Of a stretch of DNA of 41,932 nt, positions 26,596 to 33,789 are shown in pieces. The position numbers were made by a program, and so were the translations under genes. Origin of the DNA: an uncultured Clostridia bacterium (GTDB taxonomy: Bacteria; Bacillota; Clostridia; TANB77; CAG-508); contig CAKOXG010000008.1 of the NCBI GenBank assembly GCA_934130025.1, positions 1-41,932 on the forward strand, written 5' to 3'. The stretch's first letter is position 1. Each line of letters starts with the position of its first letter. Under the pieces are notes generated by a model. It had not been told where the DNA came from, searched no databases, and worked only from the letters and a program-made list of their open reading frames with translations.

Positions 26596-26654
26596 AAAAT
26601 ATAAAAGAATGATATTGAATAATAATGGTTAAAATGTTATAATAAAGAGGAATT

Positions 26655-27083
26655 ATGAAAAAAAATATAATATTAATTATTACTGCAGTATTGATAATTA
26701 TGGCAATCATATGTTATAATTACTGGACATATAACAGGAATAAATTGGAAGTGCAGAATAATAATAAAACATATGAAAGTTTTTATAATGTCGAGGTTCT
26801 TGGAACAGACATAGCTTCATTAATAAACAAGGTAGATGATAGTAATTCTAAGAATAATGTAAGCAAAGATGATAATGGATTTTACATAGAAAATGAAAAA
26901 AATTCAATAAAAATTGAAATCAAATTTTTAGAAATGGATAAAATTATATCATCAGATGCAGTTATAAAAAATGGAATAGAAAAGTTTGTACAAAATTTTG
27001 CAACAATGAGCTTCAAATGCAGTAAAATAGAGTATCATCAAAGTACAAAATTAGTTAAATATATGTATTTTGAACAGGTTTAA
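26655..27083 (+). CDS. Pilin-like protein C with a basic signal anchor (142 aa)
   Basis: A 142-residue protein with the same soluble fold signature as A and B: ESFYNVEVLGTDIASLINKV, then a C-terminal FKC-S-K-I-E-Y...K-Y-M-Y-F-E strand pair. The N-terminus differs: MKKNIILIITAVLIIMAIICYNYW is an ordinary basic signal anchor instead of MENAAKAL. It may be a membrane-tethered assembly factor or cap related to the pilins. A TTGAAT-N17-TATAAT promoter-like sequence (26615-26643) lies just upstream, but its start point would fall inside the ribosome site. Confidence 0.68.
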   Translation: MKKNIILIITAVLIIMAIICYNYWTYNRNKLEVQNNNKTYESFYNVEVLGTDIASLINKVDDSNSKNNVSKDDNGFYIENEKNSIKIEIKFLEMDKIISSDAVIKNGIEKFVQNFATMSFKCSKIEYHQSTKLVKYMYFEQV

Positions 27084-27087
27084 GTTA

Positions 27088-27118
27088 TTAACATTATTAT
27101 ATTGTATATCAATATAAT
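27088..27118 (+). promoter_or_regulatory. Possible internal promoter before pilin-like protein D
   Basis: TTAACA (27088-27093), a 19-base spacer and TATAAT (27113-27118), in the 79-base gap before the 27163 gene. A TATATTG/CAATATA inverted repeat overlaps the -10. The long spacer weakens the call; separate expression of a major subunit would make sense. Confidence 0.35.
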
Positions 27119-27162
27119 TTAAGAAAAAGATATAAAAGGAAAAACTAAAGGAGGAATTATTT

Positions 27163-27594
27163 ATGGAAAATGCAGCAAAAGCATTAATTATCGCAGGAGC
27201 TATCCTATTATCAATATTACTTATAGGATTAGGTATGATGGTGTATAGTAAGGCAAAAGGAACATTAGACAACACAGGAATTGATGATGTTGCAGTTCAA
27301 ACATTCAATAGCAAATTCTCAGATTATGAAGGATCAAATGTTTCAGGTTCATCTGTTAATGCCTTATTAACAACAGTTGTAAGCAACAACAGAGCTTACA
27401 ATGGAGATGATAAATCAAAACAAGTAACAATTACATTAGGATCTGGTACAAGCTTAGTAGGAAACTCTTCTTTTTCAAGTGGAACTGCACCAACATCAAC
27501 AATAAAGGTTCCAACAGCTTATACTTATAAAGTAGAAAGCACAGCTGATTCAGGTAGCGGATACATAACAGGAATAACAATAACAAAAAATTAA
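27163..27594 (+). CDS. Leaderless pilin-like protein D, candidate major pilin (143 aa)
   Basis: Starts MENAAKALIIAGAILLSILL, identical to protein A over eight residues. The short soluble domain has FNSKFSDYEGSNVSGSSVNA, LLTTVVSNN and a Ser/Thr/Gly-rich beta region ending GYITGITITKN. Small size, simple composition, no cysteine, the best ribosome site of the group (AAAGGAGG) and a possible private promoter make it the best candidate for the major subunit. In the N-terminal helix, the glutamate at position 2 (if Met is removed, position 1) could act like the conserved acidic residue of type IV pilins. No leader or cleavage site is present. Confidence 0.74.
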   Translation: MENAAKALIIAGAILLSILLIGLGMMVYSKAKGTLDNTGIDDVAVQTFNSKFSDYEGSNVSGSSVNALLTTVVSNNRAYNGDDKSKQVTITLGSGTSLVGNSSFSSGTAPTSTIKVPTAYTYKVESTADSGSGYITGITITKN

Positions 27595-27617
27595 TATTCC
27601 TAAGCTAGGAGAAATAT

Positions 27618-28277
27618 ATGGAAAATGCAGCAGAAGCTTTAAAGTTAGCATTTGCAGTGCTTGTGTTTGTAATGGCTGTTTCAGTAACAGTTGGCTTATT
27701 TTCACAAGCCAGAGAAACATCAGAGATTGTTTTACAATACTCTGATGTAACTTCATATTATGATTATCAAGATTATACCAAAAAAGATAGGGTGTATGAA
27801 AATAGAATAGTTGGTTTAGAAACAATAATGCCAACATTATATAAATACAATAAAGAAAACTACAGAATAGAATTTTGGAATGGGACATACAATGATGATA
27901 CTGGACAATACACAATATCAAGCCCATTACCAGTGTACACAACCATATCAAATGATTCTCTATGGTCAGAGGGGTATAAGCAATCTAGAACATATAAACA
28001 GCAACAAAACAGCAAGCAAATATATGCCTTTGATTTTTCGGAAGAAATACAAAGAAATGAATCTTGGATAAGAAATCAAGAAAGCATAATAAAAAATCTG
28101 AATTATATACTAGAAGGCAATTCACAAGATAGTAAAAATTCTAGTTACTCTAACAATATTCTAACGAAAAGCAACAATAAATATTTAGAATTAGTTGGAA
28201 GATATCAAAAAGAAGATGAAAATAATAGAAACAAAACTACAACCAAAACAGTTATCAAATATATAAAAATAAATTAA
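27618..28277 (+). CDS. Leaderless pilin-like protein E (219 aa)
   Basis: Starts MENAAEALKLAFAVLVFVMA, the same leaderless motif. The soluble part is longer and different: QARETSEIVLQYSDVTSYYDY, VYENRIVGLETIMPTLYKYN, a Tyr/Trp-rich middle, then an Asn/Lys/Gln-rich helical tail (about 135-205). It lacks the F-x-C C-terminal strand pair. It starts 24 bases after protein D with TAGGAGA. Probably a minor pilin or tip-proximal subunit. Confidence 0.68.
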   Translation: MENAAEALKLAFAVLVFVMAVSVTVGLFSQARETSEIVLQYSDVTSYYDYQDYTKKDRVYENRIVGLETIMPTLYKYNKENYRIEFWNGTYNDDTGQYTISSPLPVYTTISNDSLWSEGYKQSRTYKQQQNSKQIYAFDFSEEIQRNESWIRNQESIIKNLNYILEGNSQDSKNSSYSNNILTKSNNKYLELVGRYQKEDENNRNKTTTKTVIKYIKIN

Positions 28278-28316
28278 AACCAAAGAGCTATATGAAATAT
28301 AAGAAAGGAAATAATT

Positions 28317-28859
28317 ATGGGAGATTCGTTAATTACAATTATTGCAATATTTTTGGCAGCTATATTAATGTTTGTTTTTCCACTGATGGCTGTATCAGAA
28401 AGAACAGATGATATATCTCAATTAGCAGTAGAAACTTCTACAACAGAGTTTGTAGATAACATTAGAAATACAGGAAAACTAACATTGGATAACTATTCTA
28501 AATATATTGAAGAAATCACTGCTACAGGAAATTCTTATGATGTAGAAATGGAAATACAAATATTAGATGAGAATCCAGGAGTAAAAACTACACAAGCCGA
28601 AACAACAAAAATAGGGGAAAATGTATATTATACATTATATGATTCCCAAATAAAAGATAGGCTTGGAATAGGTAGCAATACTAATGCCAAGAAACAAATA
28701 ACTCTTAAAGAAGGAGATATAGTTTCTGTTACAGTAAAAAATACAAATACAACTATAGCTCAAACTTTGAGAAATTTCTTTTATAGAATAGCTGGAAATG
28801 ATACATATCAAGTCGCAGCACAACATGCTGGAATGGTAACTGTAAACGGTACAAAATAA
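28317..28859 (+). CDS. TadE-like minor pilin-type membrane protein (180 aa)
   Basis: Starts MGDSLITIIAIFLAAILMFVF, a leaderless N-terminal helix, then SERTDDISQLAVETSTTEFV and DNIRNTGKLTLDNYSKYIEE, followed by a beta-rich domain (YDVEMEIQILDE) and an amphipathic end (IAQTLRNFFYRIAG). The mature-like N-terminal helix followed by an amphipathic helix is what TadE-type pseudopilins show, but the identity is inferred from position and shape. A terminator-like hairpin follows directly. Confidence 0.65.
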   Translation: MGDSLITIIAIFLAAILMFVFPLMAVSERTDDISQLAVETSTTEFVDNIRNTGKLTLDNYSKYIEEITATGNSYDVEMEIQILDENPGVKTTQAETTKIGENVYYTLYDSQIKDRLGIGSNTNAKKQITLKEGDIVSVTVKNTNTTIAQTLRNFFYRIAGNDTYQVAAQHAGMVTVNGTK

Positions 28860-28868
28860 AATCATATA

Positions 28869-28919
28869 AGCCTAGCCTTGTTTTTATGTATATAAATATA
28901 ACACGGCTGGGCTGTTTTA
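28869..28919 (+). terminator. Terminator or attenuator inside the pilus locus
   Basis: AGCCTAGCC (28869-28877) pairs with GGCTGGGCT (28905-28913) with one G-U, followed by GTTTTAAT. It separates the six small subunit genes from the 572-residue gene, so it could reduce expression of the latter. Confidence 0.65.
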
Positions 28920-28941
28920 ATAAAAAGAAAGGTAAAGTTCA

Positions 28942-30660
28942 ATGAAATTACAACATCTATCTGTTATATTTATCATTATAATATTGCCAATATCTATGGT
29001 ACTGTCACAATATACAAATTCACATATAAAAACAATAGAAAACCAAACACAATATAATACCAAACTTATAAATGCAACATATGATGCAATGAAGGCATTT
29101 AAAGTAAATACTGTAAATAATAGATATTCTACATTAAATAACTCAAAAATAAGAGATATAGAAGCAGCAATAAAAGTATTTTACAATACTCTTGGAACAG
29201 GAATGAAGATAAAAGGATATTCTATGCAGGACATGAACAATTACACACCAGCTATATTGTTTAACCTGTATGATGGATATTATATTTACACAAATTACTT
29301 TGATACAGAACTAAACGATTATAAATTTGGATTAAAGCCGTTATTTGCTTATTCATGCAGATATGTGTCTGGTTCAGAATATGATTTTGTGGTAAACTAT
29401 ACCCTTGATAATACTGTATCTATAATTGGAAAAGTAAATGGAGACTATGTAACAAAAACAGGGCATTTATTATATGATGATGGAATGACCATGGATACGG
29501 AAGTTCTTAACGAAAATCTTTTAACCCTTTCAGATGATGGTAGCAGAACCAGTGAAATTTTTGAATATATAATATATAATAATCAAAAAATTTATAAAGA
29601 AAACAATATAAATGATGATACACCTGTAAACCAAAGATATTTTATATATAGTAGCCAATACAAAAAAGATTACTTGCAAGATGATAGAAGGTCGAACCCA
29701 AATAACAGTACAATGCAATACTTACTTGATCACACTCAAAATGGAAGTTTAATAAGTGATAGTGCAAAAAAATATTATGAAGATGCAAAATCATTTGAAC
29801 AATGGATAAAAGATTCAAGAATTTCTGAAAGAATAAAAGTTGAAAATGCAGTAGATTCTGACGGAAATAAGCTAGAATTTGATAACCAAGAAATAAATGG
29901 TCAAACAAAAATATTCGATGTAAACTCAAACAACAATCCATTAAAGACCAGTTCATTGTTCAATACACACAGAAAAGAAGTAATAAGAAAATCAATCGAA
30001 ACAAACTTAATAACTGCTATTGCAAACTATAACTCTCATTCTATTGTAGGTTATGAATTTGCAATGCCAAAAATAGAAGAAGAACAATGGGAAAAAATTG
30101 AAAACTATGTATGTGTTACAGCATTCTTGCAAGGATTACCAATCGGTTCAAAAGTATACAACAATTATTGTATTATATCAAGCAATTCTAACGAAGAAAC
30201 GGTTGGAAATGATTCAATATTTATGGTAGTAAAAAATAATAACAACACATATGAATACCATGAACCAGGATGTAAAACGATGATAGAAAATTTAAAAAAT
30301 GGAAGTTCAACTATAGTTGGAGCATATCAGAATAGCGATTTCGAAAGAATAGCAATATCTATAACAGGTGCAGATGCAAATGCACACACACAACTAAACG
30401 ATGAAGAAGACCAAAGTAAGGCTTACTATTATCCACAATTTTCAATAAGAGAAAATGGAACATTACAAGCAGCCGCAACAGCTTGCTATGATTGTATTGT
30501 AAATGCTTCTGACGCATATAGCACAGATGATATAATACAAAATGTTAATGGTATAGGAGATGTAAATGGGCTAAATGGCAATTTAAAAACTACTTATATT
30601 AGAGCGTTGGCAAGATGTAGGCAAGACTTATATGTAACAAATGGATATTTTGGATATTAA
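28942..30660 (+). CDS. Large membrane-anchored surface protein, TadG-like or tip candidate (572 aa)
   Basis: Residues 5-22 are hydrophobic (LSVIFIIIILPISMVL) after a very short N-terminus, then HIKTIENQTQYNTKLINATY and DAMKAFKVNT, a helical start that recalls TadE/TadG-type proteins. The remaining 500 residues are extracellular-type sequence rich in Tyr, Asn and Ser, with a repeated-looking Y-x-x-Y pattern (NLYDGYYIYTNYF) and six or so cysteines. A conserved-looking end (AAATACYDCIVNASDAYSTD) closes the protein. It is the last and largest gene of the locus after a terminator-like hairpin. A tip adhesin or assembly initiator is a reasonable inference; no known adhesive domain is recognised. 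Confidence 0.62.
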   Translation: MKLQHLSVIFIIIILPISMVLSQYTNSHIKTIENQTQYNTKLINATYDAMKAFKVNTVNNRYSTLNNSKIRDIEAAIKVFYNTLGTGMKIKGYSMQDMNNYTPAILFNLYDGYYIYTNYFDTELNDYKFGLKPLFAYSCRYVSGSEYDFVVNYTLDNTVSIIGKVNGDYVTKTGHLLYDDGMTMDTEVLNENLLTLSDDGSRTSEIFEYIIYNNQKIYKENNINDDTPVNQRYFIYSSQYKKDYLQDDRRSNPNNSTMQYLLDHTQNGSLISDSAKKYYEDAKSFEQWIKDSRISERIKVENAVDSDGNKLEFDNQEINGQTKIFDVNSNNNPLKTSSLFNTHRKEVIRKSIETNLITAIANYNSHSIVGYEFAMPKIEEEQWEKIENYVCVTAFLQGLPIGSKVYNNYCIISSNSNEETVGNDSIFMVVKNNNNTYEYHEPGCKTMIENLKNGSSTIVGAYQNSDFERIAISITGADANAHTQLNDEEDQSKAYYYPQFSIRENGTLQAAATACYDCIVNASDAYSTDDIIQNVNGIGDVNGLNGNLKTTYIRALARCRQDLYVTNGYFGY

Positions 30661-30664
30661 GAAT

Positions 30665-30721
30665 AATTCCTCTAACAAAGAATATTATTAAATAATTAAT
30701 AATATTTAAGTTGGAGGAATT
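30665..30721 (+). promoter_or_regulatory. Nested hairpin that pairs with the dacF ribosome binding site
   Basis: AATTCCTCTAAC (30665-30676) is complementary, with one G-U, to GTTGGAGGAATT (30710-30721), which contains the GGAGG of the next gene. Between them AATATTATTAA and TTAATAATATT form a second perfect 11-bp stem. It may be the pilus-locus terminator, a translation-control hairpin, or both. Confidence 0.55.
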
Positions 30722-30725
30722 TTGT

Positions 30726-32001
30726 ATGAGAAAAAAATATATAAAATCAAGGCTTAAAGTTTTTGTTGCAGTAGGCTGTATAGTACTATTCTTTTGCCAT
30801 ATATTTTGGCAGCGGAAAAGTAAATGCTGCAGAGACTGTTTATGTATGGTCAAACCAATCTGAAAAGCTAAAAACAAAAGAAACGGCAGCCATGCTAGAA
30901 GAAAATGAAGAAACAATAAAAGACAACCCACTGGCACTTACATGTGCTTCAGCATGTTTAATAGAACAAAGTTCAGGAAAAGTAATATATGATTTAAATA
31001 TGCACGAAAAATTACGCCCTGCAAGTGTAACTAAAGTAATGAGCCTTTTGCTAATAATGGAAGCTTTAGACTCAGGTAGAATAAAATTAGAAGATAAAAT
31101 CCCTTGCACAGAAGATGCAAGCAAAATGGGAGGTTCGCAAATATGGTTGGATGTAAGAGAAACATTAACTGTTGATGAAATGCTAAAAGCAATTGCGATT
31201 GTTTCTGCCAATGACTGTGTAGTTGCAATGGCTGACTATTTAGAAGGGAGTCAGCAAGCTTTTGTAGACAAAATGAATCAAAAAGCAAAAGAGTTGGGTA
31301 TGAATGATACTACATTTAAAAACTGCCATGGAATAGATGAAGACGGGCATGTAACTTCAAGCTATGATATAGCGATAATGTCTAGAGAATTGCTTATGAA
31401 ACATCCACAAATTACAAAATACACAACAATATGGATGGATTCTTTAAGAGATGGAAAATCTAGCTTAGTAAATACAAATAAATTAGTTAGAAACTATTCG
31501 GGATGCACAGGACTAAAAACTGGCTCAACATCACTTGCACTTTACAATTTGTCTGCATCGGCAACTAGAAATGGCTTATCTTTAATAGGAGTAGTAATGA
31601 AAGCTCCAACAGCCAAAGAGAGGTTTGAAAATGCGCAAAAACTTCTTGATTATGGCTTTAGCAACTATTCAGCTACAGAATTAGGTAAAAAAGATAATGT
31701 GATAAAACAAATCGAAGTAAATAAGGGGACGAAAAAAACAATAAATGCAGTACTTGAAGAAGATGCAACTGTAGTATGCAGCAAAAAGCAAGCAGGAGAA
31801 ATATTACAAGAAATAAAAATAGCAGATACAATAAATGCACCAATACTAAAAGGACAAAAATTAGGAGAAATACAATATAGCATGAATGGAAAAGTAATAA
31901 AAACTGTAAATCTAGTATCAGATGGAGAAGTGGGAAAGCAAGGAACCACAAGCATAACAAAGAACATTATAGGAATGTGGTTCAATTTACTTAGAAATTA
32001 A
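30726..32001 (+). CDS. dacF: D-alanyl-D-alanine carboxypeptidase (DacF-like), signal peptide out of frame
   Basis: A low-molecular-weight penicillin-binding protein that trims pentapeptide side chains of peptidoglycan. All three active-site motifs are intact: S-V-T-K in RPASVTK, SAN in VSANDC and KTG in GLKTGSTS. The signal peptide (MRKKYIKSRLKVFVAVGCIV, from ATG 30726 with GGAGG eight bases upstream) is in a different frame from the body. The body frame carries FAIYFGSGKVNAAETVYVWS directly after it, including an AxA-type cleavage site. Removing one T from the TTTT run at about 30792-30795 joins the two. An ATG at 30892 opens the body frame but has no ribosome site and would give a protein without a signal. 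Its stop overlaps that of the convergent vanW gene by three bases. Confidence 0.85.
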
Positions 32002-32744
32002 TATAGCTTAACAATTTTAGCAGTTACAATCTTGTCATCTGTTGAAAAATATAGCTTAATAGAATTTCCGGTATTATTCGTAAATCTAAAATCAATGGAA
32101 CCATATGCAACAGCTGCATCTTTGCCTTCAGGTACATAGGAAACTTTTTTACCATGAGGGTGGCGTTCAACTACTTTTAAATCTGAAAGAGAAAGAACTG
32201 CATTATAAAGAGTACTGCTAATTTGACAATTGCCACCACCTAAAGCTTGAATTTCCTTTCCATCCTGAAAAACAGTAGCCTCTTTATAACCTTCTTGTGC
32301 TGTTGCAGGACCTACTCTTTTACAAAAAGAAAATGTCTCACCATTTTCAACAATTGTTTCATTTAACTTGCCACACGTAATACGAATATTTGTTAATCTA
32401 TTTTGAGAGCTTGAACCTAACTTAGTAGAAAAAGATGCAAGCTCTTCCTCTTTGTCCTTAGAAACATTAGAAGGATTAGAAATAATATTCTCGATACGAT
32501 TATTAACTTCATTTAATTTGTTATTACTATTATCATTATCAGAATTTGAAGCTACATTATTTTCAAAATTTGAATTGCTATTTTCACTATTATTAGAAGT
32601 TGCAAGCCTTGTAGCATTAGAAGGATTATTATTAATGCTATTATTAGAATTTTTATTTCTTATGATGAAAAATAATGCTATAGCAGCAATAATAGCGACT
32701 ACAATAAAAATAAAACCATTTTTTTTTCTAGAAGAAGATTCCAT
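31998..32744 (-). CDS. VanW-domain membrane protein
   Basis: A 248-residue protein. The start MESSSRKKNG is chosen for its AAAGGA site; 47 further residues upstream in frame look like random AT-rich sequence. One membrane helix (about 12-32) is followed by a long Asn/Ser-rich linker (about 35-105). The VanW domain has ETFSFCKRVGPATAQEGYKE, ALGGGNCQISSTLYNAVL and a VVERHPHGKKVSYVPEGKDA stretch. VanW-domain proteins occur in spore-formers and some glycopeptide-resistance clusters; their activity is not established. No other van gene is present, so resistance should not be inferred. Confidence 0.88.
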   Translation of the reverse strand: MESSSRKKNGFIFIVVAIIAAIALFFIIRNKNSNNSINNNPSNATRLATSNNSENSNSNFENNVASNSDNDNSNNKLNEVNNRIENIISNPSNVSKDKEEELASFSTKLGSSSQNRLTNIRITCGKLNETIVENGETFSFCKRVGPATAQEGYKEATVFQDGKEIQALGGGNCQISSTLYNAVLSLSDLKVVERHPHGKKVSYVPEGKDAAVAYGSIDFRFTNNTGNSIKLYFSTDDKIVTAKIVKLY

Positions 32745-32766
32745 AATAAAAAGTCCTTTCAAAATA

Positions 32767-32782
32767 ATACTAAAAATAGTAT
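32767..32782. promoter_or_regulatory. Palindrome ATACTA-N4-TAGTAT upstream of vanW
   Basis: A perfect 6+4+6 inverted repeat 23 bases upstream of the vanW start. It could be an operator. No convincing promoter could be aligned with it. Confidence 0.3.
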
Positions 32783-32900
32783 GTACAAAAAACAAAAAAA
32801 TATTAAAAATAATAAAAAAATTATGATGAAATAAAAGCAATTCTGTAAAGTAAATGCAGAGTGAAAATAAAAAAGTTAGCTGCAAGAAACCTATAAAAGG

Positions 32901-32929
32901 TTGACAAACTTAGCTTTTAAAAGTATAAT
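32901..32929 (+). promoter_or_regulatory. Consensus sigma-A promoter
   Basis: A perfect TTGACA (32901-32906), exactly 17 bases, and a perfect TATAAT (32924-32929): the best promoter in the window. An AACCT/AGGTT inverted repeat (32888-32902) touches the -35 box. It drives the 51-residue peptide gene. Confidence 0.85.
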
Positions 32930-32982
32930 AAATATGTAAATTAAAAGAAGGAGCGTGCCAGCAATACTGGCAAAATTTTAAT

Positions 32983-33138
32983 ATGTCAAAAATTTGGAAA
33001 AAATTATTAATGGTAATTTTAATACTAGCATGCCTATTTAATATAGTAAGCAAAATAGTAAAAAGATATTCATTAAAAGAAGAGCTAGAAAGTTCGGCAC
33101 AATACATGGAAGAACGAAACGTAAATAATTTAAAATAA
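32983..33138 (+). CDS. Small membrane peptide (51 aa) with unusual leader
   Basis: A 51-residue peptide with a hydrophobic N-terminal helix (MSKIWKKLLMVILILACLFN) and a charged tail (RYSLKEELESSAQYMEERNV). Only 53 bases separate it from a perfect consensus promoter. Its AAGGAG site (about 32948-32953) is 30 bases before the ATG, separated by a hairpin TGCCAG-CAATA-CTGGCA that would bring the two close if folded. An eight-codon GTG frame also fills that gap and stops one base before the ATG. Function is unknown. Confidence 0.6.
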   Translation: MSKIWKKLLMVILILACLFNIVSKIVKRYSLKEELESSAQYMEERNVNNLK

Positions 33139-33153
33139 AAAAACAAATAACAC

Positions 33154-33182
33154 TTGAAATGATAAGCAATTTATGTTATTAT
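33154..33182 (+). promoter_or_regulatory. Promoter of rpmE
   Basis: TTGAAA (33154-33159), a 17-base spacer and TATTAT (33177-33182), 43 bases before the rpmE start. Confidence 0.6.
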
Positions 33183-33224
33183 AGTGTTTAGCAGTTTTTA
33201 TTAAGAAAAGAAGAGGTGAAAACA

Positions 33225-33425
33225 ATGAAAGAAGGAATACATCCAAATTATGCAGAAACAACAATCACATGCGCATGTGGTAATGTTATAAAAGTAGGTT
33301 CTACTAAAAAAGATCTTAAGGTAGATGTTTGCTCAAAATGCCATCCATTCTGGACAGGTAACTTAAAAAGAGAAACAACAGGTGGTAGAGCTGCTAAGTT
33401 CAAAAGCAAATACGGAATTGAATAA
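33225..33425 (+). CDS. rpmE: 50S ribosomal protein L31, zinc-binding type
   Basis: A 66-residue L31, a small protein at the ribosomal subunit interface. The C-A-C-G and [10 protein letters not shown] motifs are the zinc-binding (C+) form, so it is not the zinc-independent paralogue used under zinc limitation. ATG 33225 has GAGGTG seven bases upstream; a GTG nine bases earlier lies inside that site. It has its own promoter and terminator. Confidence 0.95.
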   Translation: MKEGIHPNYAETTITCACGNVIKVGSTKKDLKVDVCSKCHPFWTGNLKRETTGGRAAKFKSKYGIE

Positions 33426-33443
33426 TAAAACAAAAAAATGTAG

Positions 33444-33470
33444 CTGGCTAAATTTAGAGCCAGTTTTTTT
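33444..33470 (+). terminator. Terminator of rpmE
   Basis: CTGGCT (33444-33449) and AGCCAG (33458-33463) form the stem, followed by seven T's. Confidence 0.88.
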
Positions 33471-33508
33471 GTGTGCTTAAATTAAGCAAATATATAAATA
33501 AAAAATAA

Positions 33509-33548
33509 AAACTAATCAATTAATTAGGTATTCAGATTGGTTAGTTTT
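33509..33548. terminator. Second hairpin after rpmE
   Basis: AAACTAATCAAT (33509-33520) pairs with ATTGGTTAGTTT (33536-33547) with one G-U, flanked by A-runs and T-runs, so it could terminate in either direction. Confidence 0.5.
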
Positions 33549-33592
33549 CTAATAAAATTTTTAAAAATAGGAGTTATTACAAATAAATTTCA

Positions 33593-33609
33593 TTAAGTAA
33601 CTTACTTAA
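33593..33609. promoter_or_regulatory. 17-bp palindrome TTAAGTAA-C-TTACTTAA (copy 1)
   Basis: A perfect 8+1+8 inverted repeat, about 500 bases upstream of the 34115 gene. A second copy lies 180 bases downstream and a shorter one at 1120. Confidence 0.5.
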
Positions 33610-33772
33610 ATACAAATTTATTAAGCTAATAATATCATTAATATATAGTAAAGTCAAGGAAAATCAGGCCTTAAGAAAATAAAATTTCTTCAATAATTTT
33701 CATGAAAATTTAATATGCTAAAAGCTATACAATCCCTGAAATATAAGTAAAAATCTAAAGTTAGAAATTCGT

Positions 33773-33789
33773 TTAAGTAAGTTACTTAA
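33773..33789. promoter_or_regulatory. 17-bp palindrome TTAAGTAA-G-TTACTTAA (copy 2)
   Basis: A perfect 8+1+8 inverted repeat identical to copy 1 except for the central base. Paired palindromes of this kind are typical of dimeric repressor or activator sites. Confidence 0.5.

Noticed and set aside
26615..26643. TTGAAT-N17-TATAAT before the 26655 gene as a promoter
   Set aside because: The spacing is ideal, but transcription would start at about 26650, inside or after the ribosome site, leaving an almost leaderless message. AT-rich coincidence is likely, so it is mentioned only in the gene entry.
31998..32744. Glycopeptide resistance locus because of vanW
   Set aside because: VanW-domain proteins are widespread and no vanA/H/X/R/S-like gene is present.
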